A stretch of DNA of 13,058 bases, taken from positions 1-13,058 of the forward strand of contig NZ_CAPJ01000421.1 in assembly GCF_000331775.1 (NCBI RefSeq), in the 5' to 3' direction. The translations under genes were made by a program, and so were the position numbers. The notes under the pieces are model-generated. The model was not told where the DNA came from, made no database searches, and saw only the letters and a list, made by a program, of their open reading frames with translations. This document shows positions 1-8,993 of this stretch, piece by piece (positions within the stretch are counted from its first letter, which is position 1; every line of letters starts with the position of its first letter). Origin of the DNA: Xanthomonas translucens pv. translucens DSM 18974. GTDB lineage: Bacteria > Pseudomonadota > Gammaproteobacteria > Xanthomonadales > Xanthomonadaceae.

Positions 1-1
1 G

Positions 2-535
2 ATCGGCGCCGAGGACGCGCTGGTCGAGGAGGTCTGCGCGCAGGCCGCCGGCAGTCAGGTGGTGGTGCCGGCCAACTACAACGCGCCCGGCCAGGTGGTG
101 ATCGGCGGCGACGCGGCGGCGGTCGACCGCGCGCTGGCGCTGCTGGCCGAGCGCGGCGTGCGCAAGACGGTGAAGCTGGCGGTCAGCGTGCCCTCGCACA
201 CACCGCTGATGCGCGAGGCGGCCAACCGCCTGGCCGAGGCGATGCGCGGCCTGGCCTGGCACGCGCCGCAGCTGCCGGTGGTGCAGAACGTGGATGCGCA
301 GGTGCACGACGGCGTCGATGCCATCCGCCAGGCGCTGGTCGAGCAGTTGTACCTGCCGGTGCGTTGGACCGGCTGCGTGCAGGCGCTGGCCGCGCGCGGC
401 GCCACCCGCGTGGCCGAATGCGGCCCGGGCAAGGTGCTGACCGGGCTGATCAAGCGCATCGACAAGTCGCTGGACGGGCGCGCGCTCGCGACCCCGGCCG
501 ACTTCGCCAGTGCGCTCGAGGCCTGGGCCGCCTGA
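2..535 (+). CDS. fabD: Malonyl-CoA:ACP transacylase, C-terminal part (5' end outside window)
   Basis: FabD moves the malonyl group from CoA to acyl carrier protein, giving the extender unit for fatty acid synthesis in the cytoplasm. The reading frame is open from base 2, so the gene starts before the window. About 177 residues are visible, matching E. coli FabD from about residue 136 to the end. Seen are NYNAPGQVVIGG, the SVPSHTPLM motif whose His (codon 197-199) is the catalytic histidine of the Ser-His pair, QLYLPVRWT, and GPGKVLTGLIKRID near the C-terminus. The GHSLGE motif with the catalytic serine lies upstream and cannot be checked. The stop is TGA at 533-535. The GTG at 59 is internal, not the start. 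fabG follows after 62 bases, so the two are probably co-transcribed. Confidence 0.96.
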   Translation: MGAEDALVEEVCAQAAGSQVVVPANYNAPGQVVIGGDAAAVDRALALLAERGVRKTVKLAVSVPSHTPLMREAANRLAEAMRGLAWHAPQLPVVQNVDAQVHDGVDAIRQALVEQLYLPVRWTGCVQALAARGATRVAECGPGKVLTGLIKRIDKSLDGRALATPADFASALEAWAA

Positions 536-597
536 TCGTGCCGCCACCTCCTTTCCCCCCGGCGCTTCGCGCGCCGTCCTTCCCCAAGGAACAGCAG

Positions 598-1341
598 ATG
601 AGCAAGCCATTGCAGGGCGACGTCGCCCTCGTCACCGGCGCCAGCCGCGGCATCGGCGCGGCCATCGCCGACACGCTGGCCGCGCAGGGCGCCACCGTCA
701 TCGGCACCGCCACCTCCGCCTCCGGCGCGCAGGTGATCGGCGAGCGGCTGGCCGTCCACGGCGGTCACGGCCGCGCTCTGGACGTCACCGACCCGGCCGC
801 GGTCGAAGCGCTGATCGAGGCGATTGGCAAGGAATTCGGCGCGGTCTCGATCCTGGTCAACAACGCCGGCATCACCCGCGACAACCTGCTGATGCGGATG
901 AAGGAAGAAGACTGGCAGGCGATCATCGACACCAACCTGACCAGCGTGTTCCGCACCTCCAAGGCGGTGCTGCGCGGCATGATGAAGGCGCGCAAGGGCC
1001 GCATCGTCAACATCGCCTCGGTGGTCGGCGTGACCGGCAATCCGGGCCAGGCCAACTACGCTGCGGCCAAGGCCGGGATCATCGCCTTCTCCAAGTCGAT
1101 GGCCAAGGAAATCGGCTCGCGCGGGATCACCGTCAACGTGGTCGCGCCGGGCTTCATCGACACCGACATGACCAAGGCGCTGCCCGAGGCGCAGCGCAAC
1201 GCGCTTCTGGAGCAGATCGCGCTGGGCCAGCTCGGGCAGCCGGCCGACATCGCCAACGCGGTGGCGTTTCTGGTCGGCCCCGGCGCCGGCTACATCACCG
1301 GAGAGACCCTGCATGTGAACGGCGGGATGTACATGCCGTAA
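598..1341 (+). CDS. fabG: 3-oxoacyl-[ACP] reductase
   Basis: FabG uses NADPH to reduce 3-oxoacyl-ACP to 3-hydroxyacyl-ACP, the first reduction of the elongation cycle. The 247-residue product is a typical short-chain dehydrogenase. It has the cofactor motif GASRGIG at residues 14-20, NNAG at 88-91, and the catalytic tetrad Asn113, Ser141, Tyr154 and Lys158 (YAAAK). The C-terminal GYITGETLHVNGGMYM is typical of FabG. The start is ATG 598, with AAGGA at 586-590 and 7 bases between. The frame is open further upstream into fabD, but that part does not resemble the family. The neighbours fabD, acpP and fabF confirm the role. The length equals that of the family and no key residue is missing. Confidence 0.97.
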   Translation: MSKPLQGDVALVTGASRGIGAAIADTLAAQGATVIGTATSASGAQVIGERLAVHGGHGRALDVTDPAAVEALIEAIGKEFGAVSILVNNAGITRDNLLMRMKEEDWQAIIDTNLTSVFRTSKAVLRGMMKARKGRIVNIASVVGVTGNPGQANYAAAKAGIIAFSKSMAKEIGSRGITVNVVAPGFIDTDMTKALPEAQRNALLEQIALGQLGQPADIANAVAFLVGPGAGYITGETLHVNGGMYMP

Positions 1342-1495
1342 GCCTGCGGCGCAAGGACGGCGCCTAAGTGGCTGATCGGCAGGTGTTTGTACAGCGATGC
1401 AAGCGCCGGGCGGTTTCCACTACACTATCCAACGCGGCCATCGCAGCCCGATGGCGTATTCGAACCACCACTACTCCATCTGGAGCGATATCCCA

Positions 1496-1735
1496 ATGAG
1501 CACCATCGAAGAACGCGTCAAGAAAATCGTCGTCGAACAACTCGGCGTCAAGGAAGAAGAAGTCACCAACAGCGCATCGTTCGTCGATGACCTCGGTGCC
1601 GACTCGCTGGACACCGTCGAGCTGGTGATGGCGCTGGAAGAAGAGTTCGAGTGCGAGATTCCGGACGAAGAAGCCGAGAAGATCACCTCGGTGCAGCAGG
1701 CCATCGACTACGTCAAGTCGCACGTCAAGAGCTGA
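1496..1735 (+). CDS. acpP: Acyl carrier protein
   Basis: AcpP carries growing acyl chains as thioesters on a 4'-phosphopantetheine arm and shuttles them between the Fab enzymes and to lipid and lipoprotein synthesis. The product has 79 residues and is strongly acidic. Ser37 in GADSLD (residues 34-39) is the phosphopantetheine attachment site. Helix II, rich in Glu ([18 protein letters not shown]), is the recognition helix. The start is ATG 1496, with GGAG at 1482-1485 about 10 bases upstream. The frame stays open upstream to 1397, but that extension does not look like ACP. The gap after fabG is 154 bases and holds no strong promoter that I can see. A hairpin with a U-tract lies 60 bases downstream, before fabF. 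Confidence 0.98.
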   Translation: MSTIEERVKKIVVEQLGVKEEEVTNSASFVDDLGADSLDTVELVMALEEEFECEIPDEEAEKITSVQQAIDYVKSHVKS

Positions 1736-1795
1736 TGCTCCGTTCTCGATCGCGATCGGCGCCTGCGTGGGTCCGGTCCGCGTGACAATCCCATG

Positions 1796-1822
1796 GGGCC
1801 GCGCTTGCGGCCCTGTGTTTTT
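1796..1822 (+). terminator. Intrinsic terminator or attenuator between acpP and fabF
   Basis: A perfect 7-base-pair GC stem (GGGCCGC 1796-1802, GCGGCCC 1807-1813) has a four-base loop GCTT and is followed by the U-rich run TGTGTTTTT (1814-1822). This is the layout of a rho-independent terminator. It ends 42 bases before the fabF start, and I see no clear promoter after it. Partial read-through is therefore the likely way fabF is transcribed, if it is not driven from a promoter I missed. Confidence 0.7.
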
Positions 1823-1864
1823 ACAGCGTCAACGCCGCGCGTACTGCGGCGAGGAGATTTCGCA

Positions 1865-3100
1865 ATGAGCCGTCGCGTCGTCATAACCGGCATGGGCCTG
1901 GTGTCGCCGTTGGGCAATGACCTGGCCAGCAGTTGGGATGGAATCGTCAACGGGCGTTCCGGTATCGGCCCGACCACGCAGATCGATGCGTCGCAGTTCA
2001 CCACCAGGATCGCCGGTGAGATCAAGGATTTCGATCCGACCAAGTTCATGTCCGCCAAGGACGTCAAAAAGATGGATTCGTTCATCCACTACGGCGTCGG
2101 CGCCTCGTTCATGGCGCTGGACGATTCGGGCCTGGTGATCGACGACAGCAACGCCGAACGCATCGGCGCGATCCTCGGTTCCGGCATCGGCGGCCTGTTC
2201 GGCATCGAGGAGCAGACCATCAAATTCCACGAGGGCGGCGCGCGCAAGATCTCGCCGTTCTACGTTCCCAGCACCATCATCAACATGCTGCCGGGGCAGG
2301 TGAGCCTGATCAAGGGCCTGAAGGGGCCTACCTTCTCGGCGGTGTCGGCCTGCGCCACCTCCAACCATTCGATCGGCACCGCGCTGCGCATGATCCAGCA
2401 CGGCGATGCCGACGTGATGCTGGCTGGCGGCGCCGAGCGCGGTTCCGCGCCGACCTCGGTCGGCGGTTTCTGCGCGATGAAGGCCATGTCCACCCGCAAC
2501 GACGATCCTGCTGCCGCCTCGCGGCCGTGGGACAAGGGCCGCGACGGCTTCGTGCTCGGCGACGGCGCCGGCGTGCTGGTGCTGGAAGAATACGAACACG
2601 CCAAGGCGCGTGGCGCGCGCATTTACGCCGAGCTGGTCGGCTTCGGCGCCAGTTCCGACGCGTTCCACATGACCGCCCCGAGCGAGGACGGCGAAGGCGC
2701 CGCGCGCAGCATGCTGGCCGCGATCAAGGACGCCAAGCTCAACCCCGAGCAGATCGATTACCTCAACGCGCACGGCACCTCCACGCCGCTGGGCGACCTG
2801 GCCGAAACCCTGGCGATGAAGCGCGCGCTCGGCGACCACGCCTACACGACCATGGTCAGCTCGACCAAGTCGATGACCGGCCATCTGCTCGGCGCGGCTG
2901 GCGGTGCCGAGGCGATCTTCTCGGTGATGGCGCTGCACACCGGCATCATCCCGCCGACGATCAACCTGGAAGAACCCGGCGAAGGCTGCGACCTGGACTA
3001 CGTGCCGAACGTGGCGCGCGAGAAGAAGATCGACGTGGCGATGTCCAATGGGTTCGGCTTCGGCGGGACCAACGGGACGTTGGTGTTCAGGCGGCTTTGA
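1865..3100 (+). CDS. fabF: 3-oxoacyl-[ACP] synthase II (KAS II)
   Basis: FabF condenses malonyl-ACP with acyl-ACP to extend the chain by two carbons and is the condensing enzyme needed for long unsaturated chains. The 411-residue product matches the usual length of about 412. The catalytic residues sit at the same positions as in E. coli FabF: Cys163 in SACATS, His303 in NAHGTST, Lys335 and His340 in TKSMTGHLLGAAG. The C-terminal SNGFGFGGTNG is also typical. The start is ATG 1865, with GAGGAG at 1851-1856 and 8 bases between. Opening the frame to 1793 would run through the upstream hairpin and is rejected. The gene closes the fab part of the cluster. A tandem repeat and 212 bases separate it from pabB. 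Confidence 0.98.
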   Translation: MSRRVVITGMGLVSPLGNDLASSWDGIVNGRSGIGPTTQIDASQFTTRIAGEIKDFDPTKFMSAKDVKKMDSFIHYGVGASFMALDDSGLVIDDSNAERIGAILGSGIGGLFGIEEQTIKFHEGGARKISPFYVPSTIINMLPGQVSLIKGLKGPTFSAVSACATSNHSIGTALRMIQHGDADVMLAGGAERGSAPTSVGGFCAMKAMSTRNDDPAAASRPWDKGRDGFVLGDGAGVLVLEEYEHAKARGARIYAELVGFGASSDAFHMTAPSEDGEGAARSMLAAIKDAKLNPEQIDYLNAHGTSTPLGDLAETLAMKRALGDHAYTTMVSSTKSMTGHLLGAAGGAEAIFSVMALHTGIIPPTINLEEPGEGCDLDYVPNVAREKKIDVAMSNGFGFGGTNGTLVFRRL

Positions 3101-3124
3101 GGTTTGGGGACCGGGGACCCGGTC

Positions 3125-3160
3125 GGGACTCGGGACTCGGGACTCGGGACTCGGGACTCG
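3125..3160 (+). repeat. GGGACTC heptamer tandem repeat
   Basis: Five perfect copies of the 7-base unit GGGACTC follow one another, with a final G. Just upstream (3106-3124) is a related but degenerate stretch, GGGGACCGGGGACCCGGTC. The repeat is the main content of the fabF-pabB gap. Repeats of this kind occur in intergenic DNA of Xanthomonas as far as I recall. The 7-base period would allow slippage without protein consequence here. Confidence 0.95.
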
Positions 3161-3199
3161 TAGAGCCTACTTGCTGATTTGAATCGCGAGCTGGTTGGC

Positions 3200-3226
3200 G
3201 CGCTTTTTTCTGATGCGAAAAAGCGC
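3200..3226. repeat. Inverted repeat in the fabF-pabB gap
   Basis: The arms GCGCTTTTT (3200-3208) and AAAAAGCGC (3218-3226) pair perfectly around a 9-base loop. The T and A runs are inside the stem on the loop side, and no U-tract follows on either strand, so the layout is not that of a standard intrinsic terminator. It may be a weak mRNA structure between fabF and pabB or a protein site. Confidence 0.55.
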
Positions 3227-3312
3227 CCGTACCGCGGGAACCGGCGCGTCCGAGGTTGCGCCTGTGTTCGCTGCGGCGTCGCATCACCTCCCATCCTTCC
3301 GCCGGATTCCCG

Positions 3313-4662
3313 ATGCTGCGTACCGTTCCCCTGCCGGCCGATACCGATCTGCTGGCGCTGCACCGCCTGGCGCCGCAGCGCTATCCGTTGCTGCTGGAAT
3401 CGGCGGCGTCGGGGACCGCGCAGGGCCGCTGGGACCTGCTGCTGATTGCCAGCGGTGAGGGCCTGCGGCTGGACCGTGATGGGGTCGCCCGCGATCTGCA
3501 CGGCGCCGTGGTCGACGGCGATTTCCTGGCGGCGCTGGACGCGCACTGGCAGGCCGAACGCTGCGCGCGCGACGAACCACGCTGGCCGTTCCGTGGCGGC
3601 TGGGCGCTGCTGCTGGATTACGAGCTGGCGGCGCAGGTGGAGCCGGTGCTGCAGTTGCCGCAGGGGCAGGCGGCGACGCCGACAGCGCTCGCGTTGCGCT
3701 GCCCGGCCGCATTGCTGCGCGACCACGCCAGCGGCGCGTGCGTGGCGCTGGCGGAAACCGCGCATGCGGCGCTGCTGGACGCGGCACTCGCCGATCTGCA
3801 GGCTTTGCCCGCCGCCGCGCCGCTGCCGGCCTGGGCCGCGCCGCTGGCGATCGACGAAGACCCGCCGCAGCGCTTCGTCGATGGCGTGCGCTGCATCCTC
3901 GACTACCTGCGCGTCGGCGACGTGTTCCAGGTCAACCTGTCGCGGCGCTGGTCGGCGCGCTTCGCCGCCGCGCTGGACCCGGCGGCGCTGTACGCGCAGC
4001 TGCGCCGCGCCAATCCGGCGCCGTTCGCCGGCCTGTTCGCCAGCCATGGCCGCGCCGTGGTCAGTTCCTCGCCGGAGCGGCTGGTGTCGGTCCGCGGCGA
4101 CGTGGTCGAGACCCGGCCGATCGCCGGCACCCGCCCGCGCGCGCCCGGCGACGACGAGGCCGCGCGCATCCGCGAGCTGGTCGGGCACCCCAAGGAACGC
4201 GCCGAGCACGTGATGTTGATCGATCTGGAGCGCAACGACCTGGGCCGGGTCTGCGCGCCGGGCAGCGTCGAGGTCGACGAGCTGATGACGGTGGAGAGCT
4301 ACGCCCACGTGCACCACATCGTCAGCAACGTGCGCGGGCGGCTGCGCGCCGGGGTCAGCCCCGGCGACGTGATCCGCGCCACCTTCCCCGGCGGCACCAT
4401 CACCGGCTGTCCCAAGGTGCGCTGCATGCAGATCATCGCCGAGCTGGAACAGACCCCGCGCGGCGCCTACACCGGCGCGTTCGGCTGGCTCAACCGCGAC
4501 GGCGACATGGACCTGAACATCCTGATCCGCACCGCCGAAGTGGACGGCGCACAGGCGCATTTCCGCACCGGCGCCGGCATCGTGGTCGATTCGCAGCCCG
4601 AGCGCGAACTCGACGAAACCCGGGCAAAGGCGCGCGGCCTGCTGCGCGCGCTGGAACCGTGA
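3313..4662 (+). CDS. pabB: Aminodeoxychorismate synthase component I (chorismate-binding enzyme)
   Basis: PabB makes 4-amino-4-deoxychorismate from chorismate, using ammonia from a glutamine amidotransferase partner (PabA), towards folate. The 449-residue product ends in a chorismate-binding domain. Visible motifs are GDVFQVNLSRRW (202-213), SSSPERL (251-257), DLERNDLGRV (304-313), HHIVSNV (334-340) and FPGGTITGCPKVRCMQII (358-375). QVNLS and FPGG favour PabB over TrpE. Odd is PIAGTRPR (269-276): E. coli PabB has PIKGT, whose lysine attacks chorismate, whereas TrpE has alanine here. The start is ATG 3313; a clear ribosome binding site is not obvious. The gene occupies the place where E. coli has pabC, between fabF and mltG. 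PabB is the best call, but anthranilate synthase-like chemistry cannot be excluded from sequence. Confidence 0.85.
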   Translation: MLRTVPLPADTDLLALHRLAPQRYPLLLESAASGTAQGRWDLLLIASGEGLRLDRDGVARDLHGAVVDGDFLAALDAHWQAERCARDEPRWPFRGGWALLLDYELAAQVEPVLQLPQGQAATPTALALRCPAALLRDHASGACVALAETAHAALLDAALADLQALPAAAPLPAWAAPLAIDEDPPQRFVDGVRCILDYLRVGDVFQVNLSRRWSARFAAALDPAALYAQLRRANPAPFAGLFASHGRAVVSSSPERLVSVRGDVVETRPIAGTRPRAPGDDEAARIRELVGHPKERAEHVMLIDLERNDLGRVCAPGSVEVDELMTVESYAHVHHIVSNVRGRLRAGVSPGDVIRATFPGGTITGCPKVRCMQIIAELEQTPRGAYTGAFGWLNRDGDMDLNILIRTAEVDGAQAHFRTGAGIVVDSQPERELDETRAKARGLLRALEP

Positions 4663-4737
4663 GCGGCACGCTGGCGATACCGGCCGATGCCGGCCGCGCG
4701 CTATCCTGCACCCCGTTGAATTCGCTTCGAGGTGGCC

Positions 4738-7434
<2,697 letters not shown>

Positions 7435-7438
<4 letters not shown>

Positions 7439-7788
7439 GTGCGACGAGCGGACGTCAGGGCATCCTGTCGCTGGCGGTGAAGGACAAGGCGGCGCTGTAC
7501 ACCGCGTACATGCCGTTCGTGAAGAACGGCGGCATCTTCGTGCCCACGCCCAAGCGCTATTTTCTGGGCGACGAAGTGTTCCTGCTACTGACCCTGCCCG
7601 ATTCCAGCGAGCGCCTGCCGGTGGCCGGCAAGGTGATCTGGGTGACACCGATGGGCGCGCAGGGCAACCGCACCGCCGGCATCGGCGTGCAGCTGCCGGA
7701 CAACAGCGAAGGCGAGACCATCCGCAACAAGATCGAGACCCAACTGGCCGGCACCCTCAACGCCGACAAGCCGACCCAGACCATGTAG
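7435..7788 (+). CDS. pilZ: Type IV pilus assembly protein PilZ
   Basis: PilZ is needed for type IV pilus biogenesis and twitching. In Xanthomonas it is reported to bridge the pilus ATPase PilB and the FimX regulator. The 117-residue product has the fold pattern of a PilZ domain but lacks the c-di-GMP-binding RxxxR motif near the N-terminus. The usual D/NxSxxG motif is replaced by NRTAGIG (78-84). This fits the known type IV pilus PilZ proteins that do not bind c-di-GMP themselves. Tyr22, reported as important for FimX contact, is present. ATG 7435 overlaps the holB stop TGA (7436-7438), so PilZ synthesis is probably coupled to that of the clamp loader subunit. The stop is TAG 7786-7788. Confidence 0.93.
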
Positions 7789-7790
7789 CG

Positions 7791-7818
7791 GCCGTGCCGG
7801 CACGGCGTCCGCGGGGAC
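7791..7818 (+). repeat. Palindrome after pilZ, possible end-of-operon structure
   Basis: GCCGTGCCGGCACGGC (7791-7806) is a perfect 16-base palindrome starting 3 bases after the pilZ stop. It is followed at once by a small stem, GTCC-GCGG-GGAC (7807-7818). There is no U-tract, so an intrinsic terminator is not shown. The structures could protect the mRNA end or help termination before the tRNA promoter. Confidence 0.45.
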
Positions 7819-7820
7819 CG

Positions 7821-7848
7821 TTGACGCCAGCCGCAGCAGCCCTATAAT
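7821..7848 (+). promoter_or_regulatory. Sigma-70 promoter of the tRNA-Val gene
   Basis: The -35 box TTGACG (7821-7826) and the -10 box TATAAT (7843-7848) are 16 bases apart. The -10 is a perfect consensus and lies 16 bases before the tRNA 5' end. The downstream GTGCGGCTCGCGGC is GC-rich, as in discriminators of stringently controlled stable RNA promoters. Confidence 0.9.
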
Positions 7849-7864
7849 GTGCGGCTCGCGGCAC

Positions 7865-7939
7865 GGGCGGTTAGCTCAGCGGTAGAGCATTGCCTTCACA
7901 CGGCAAGGGTCGCAGGTTCGAACCCTGCACCGCCCACCA
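7865..7939 (+). tRNA. tRNA-Val, anticodon CAC
   Basis: A full cloverleaf can be folded. The acceptor GGGCGGT (7865-7871) pairs with ACCGCCC (7929-7935). The D arm is GCTC/GAGC. The anticodon stem TTGCC/GGCAA encloses loop TTCACAC with anticodon CAC (7897-7899), which reads GUG valine codons. The T arm is GCAGG-TTCGAAC-CCTGC. The discriminator A and an encoded CCA end (7937-7939) follow. GTG is a common Val codon in GC-rich genomes, including this window. The gene has its own promoter and terminator and marks the end of the conserved gene block. Confidence 0.97.
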
Positions 7940-7953
7940 GCGCAGTACGTCAA

Positions 7954-7979
7954 AAAAAACCGGCTAACGCCGGTTTTTT
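7954..7979 (+). terminator. Intrinsic terminator of the tRNA-Val gene
   Basis: AAAAAACCGGC (7954-7964) pairs over all 11 bases with GCCGGTTTTTT (7969-7979) around the loop TAAC. The stem ends in a run of six T on the + strand and of six or more T on the - strand, so it can act in both directions. It begins 15 bases after the tRNA CCA end. Confidence 0.95.
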
Positions 7980-8083
7980 GTTGTCTGCAGCACAAGAGCC
8001 GGTGGTGTGGCTGATAAATCCTGGGGCATGGGCTTTGCATGTCCTTTTCGCACGTCCCGTGCGACCTCATGGATTAGATGACG

Positions 8084-8371
8084 ATGAAGCTCTCTAGTTT
8101 GTTTGTTGCTGCAGCACTAGTTTCTTTCGCCGCACCAGTATTTGCCAAAGGCCCTGGTCCCATATCGGACGCTCAAATCAAGGCAGTGCTCATCAAGCAA
8201 TCGATCAACGCTTATCCTGGCAACTGCCCCTGTCCATACAACGCGGCCAGAAACGGCAGTAGCTGTGGCCGACGTAGTGCTTACAGCCGTGGGGGTGGCT
8301 ACGCTCCACTTTGTTACGAGCATGATGTTACCAAGCAAATGATTGTTGACTTTCGAGCAGGGTCGCGATAA
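8084..8371 (+). CDS. Small exported cysteine-containing protein, function unknown
   Basis: This 95-residue protein begins with a clear Sec signal peptide: Lys2, a hydrophobic stretch to residue 18, and APVFA before a likely cut after Ala21. The mature part of about 74 residues is basic. It has four cysteines at 48, 50, 61 and 77 in the pattern CPCPYN, NGSSCGRRSAYSR, APLCY, followed by HDVTKQM. The pattern recalls a family of short secreted proteins of unknown role seen in proteobacteria; two periplasmic disulfides are plausible. ATG 8084 is chosen because MKLSS is a typical signal start; ATG 8078, two codons earlier, is equally possible and the ribosome binding site (GGA 8071-8073) is weak. 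GC is about 48 percent in 8161-8220, far below the upstream genes. It follows directly on the tRNA terminator and looks acquired. Confidence 0.72.
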   Translation: MKLSSLFVAAALVSFAAPVFAKGPGPISDAQIKAVLIKQSINAYPGNCPCPYNAARNGSSCGRRSAYSRGGGYAPLCYEHDVTKQMIVDFRAGSR

Positions 8372-8421
8372 CCAATGGTAGTTGCCAATCGGCGACCGCG
8401 GCACCCCGAAGATCTGCGACG

Positions 8422-8679
8422 CTACGCGTAGTGATACCGCACCTGCGCGATCAGTAGGACGCCCGCCTCGACCTTGTAGACGATGCGGTGTTCGTCGTTG
8501 ATGCGCCGCGACCAATAGCCGGCCAAGGCATGGCGTAGCCGTTCTGGCTTGCCGACGCCCTGGAAGGGATCGCGTTGAATGGCTTTGATCAGGTCGTTGA
8601 TGCGCTTGAGCATCTTCTTGTCGGTCTGCTGCCAGTAGAGGTCGTCCTCCCAGGCATTGTCCGAGAACTGAAGCGTCAC
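8422..8679 (-). CDS. yoeB: YoeB-type mRNA interferase toxin
   Basis: YoeB binds the ribosome and cuts mRNA in the A site, stopping translation when it is free of its antitoxin. The 85-residue product aligns along its whole length with E. coli YoeB: LYWQQTDKKMLKRINDLIK, DPFQGVGKPERLRH, GYWSRRINDEHRIVY and the C-terminal RYHY. The catalytic residues Glu46, Arg65, His83 and Tyr84 are all present at the same numbers as in E. coli, so the toxin should be active. The start is GTG 8677-8679, inside the antitoxin stop (GTGA overlap), which couples translation of the two. The stop is TAG at 8422-8424. Confidence 0.95.
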   Translation of the reverse strand: MTLQFSDNAWEDDLYWQQTDKKMLKRINDLIKAIQRDPFQGVGKPERLRHALAGYWSRRINDEHRIVYKVEAGVLLIAQVRYHYA

Positions 8680-8927
8680 TCGGCCAGGTCCCGTGCCTTG
8701 CCGCGACCGGCCTCTAGCTGGGCGATGGATTCCAGCAGGCGCTGCGCGCTCTTCGGGCTGCGCAGCAGGTAGGCGGTTTCCTCCATCGCCTTGTAGTCCT
8801 CCAGCGACAGCATGACCACGGATTGCTCGCGGCTGCGGGTGATGATCACCGGCTCGTGATTGTTGACGACACGCTCCATGGTGTCCGCAAGGGCGGCGCG
8901 TGCAGCGCTATAGGTGATGGTGTCCAT
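8676..8927 (-). CDS. yefM: YefM-type antitoxin
   Basis: YefM binds and neutralises YoeB and represses its own operon. The 83-residue product has the same length as E. coli YefM, with the N-terminal dimer and DNA-binding part (MDTITYSAARAALADTME), ITRSREQSVVMLSLEDYKAMEETAYLLRSP in the middle (all strongly conserved in the family), and an acidic, less ordered C-terminus that wraps the toxin. The start is ATG 8925-8927; the open frame reaches 8978, but that would include the operator and promoter and is rejected. Transcription should start about 17 bases upstream. The stop overlaps the yoeB start. Confidence 0.95.
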   Translation of the reverse strand: MDTITYSAARAALADTMERVVNNHEPVIITRSREQSVVMLSLEDYKAMEETAYLLRSPKSAQRLLESIAQLEAGRGKARDLAE

Positions 8928-8940
8928 GTTGGGCTTCAGT

Positions 8941-8978
8941 TGTACAAATAATTGTACATGTGGATTGGGGCGTGTCAA
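8941..8978 (-). promoter_or_regulatory. yefM-yoeB promoter with overlapping YefM operator
   Basis: On the - strand a consensus -35 TTGACA (8978-8973) lies 16 bases before a -10 TACAAT (8956-8951). Two TGTACA hexamers, at 8941-8946 and 8953-8958, are 12 bases apart centre to centre. TGTACA is the core of the YefM operator in E. coli, with the same spacing as I recall it. One hexamer covers the -10 box, so bound YefM or YefM-YoeB should block RNA polymerase. Confidence 0.88.
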
Positions 8979-8993
8979 TTTGGTCTTCCTGGG

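Noticed and set aside
364..597. Upstream in-frame extension of fabG
   Set aside because: It overlaps fabD in another frame, is Arg-rich like a shadow frame, and ATG 598 has a good ribosome binding site and the normal FabG N-terminus.
1387..1426. Possible promoter before acpP (TTGTAC, TACACT)
   Set aside because: The spacing of 28 bases is too long and the -10 matches only 4 of 6 positions.
1397..1495. Longer acpP start at 1397
   Set aside because: ACP proteins begin with MSTIEERV; the 33 extra residues have no family likeness and ATG 1496 has a GGAG site.
3125..3160. Heptamer array as CRISPR repeats
   Set aside because: The unit is 7 bases with no spacers; it is a simple tandem repeat.
3200..3226. 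Hairpin as terminator of fabF
   Set aside because: The T-run is in the ascending arm and no U-tract follows, so the architecture is wrong for an intrinsic terminator.
7865..7939. tRNA-Val as proven attachment site
   Set aside because: No second copy of the tRNA 3' end and no integrase were seen in the window; kept only as a hypothesis.
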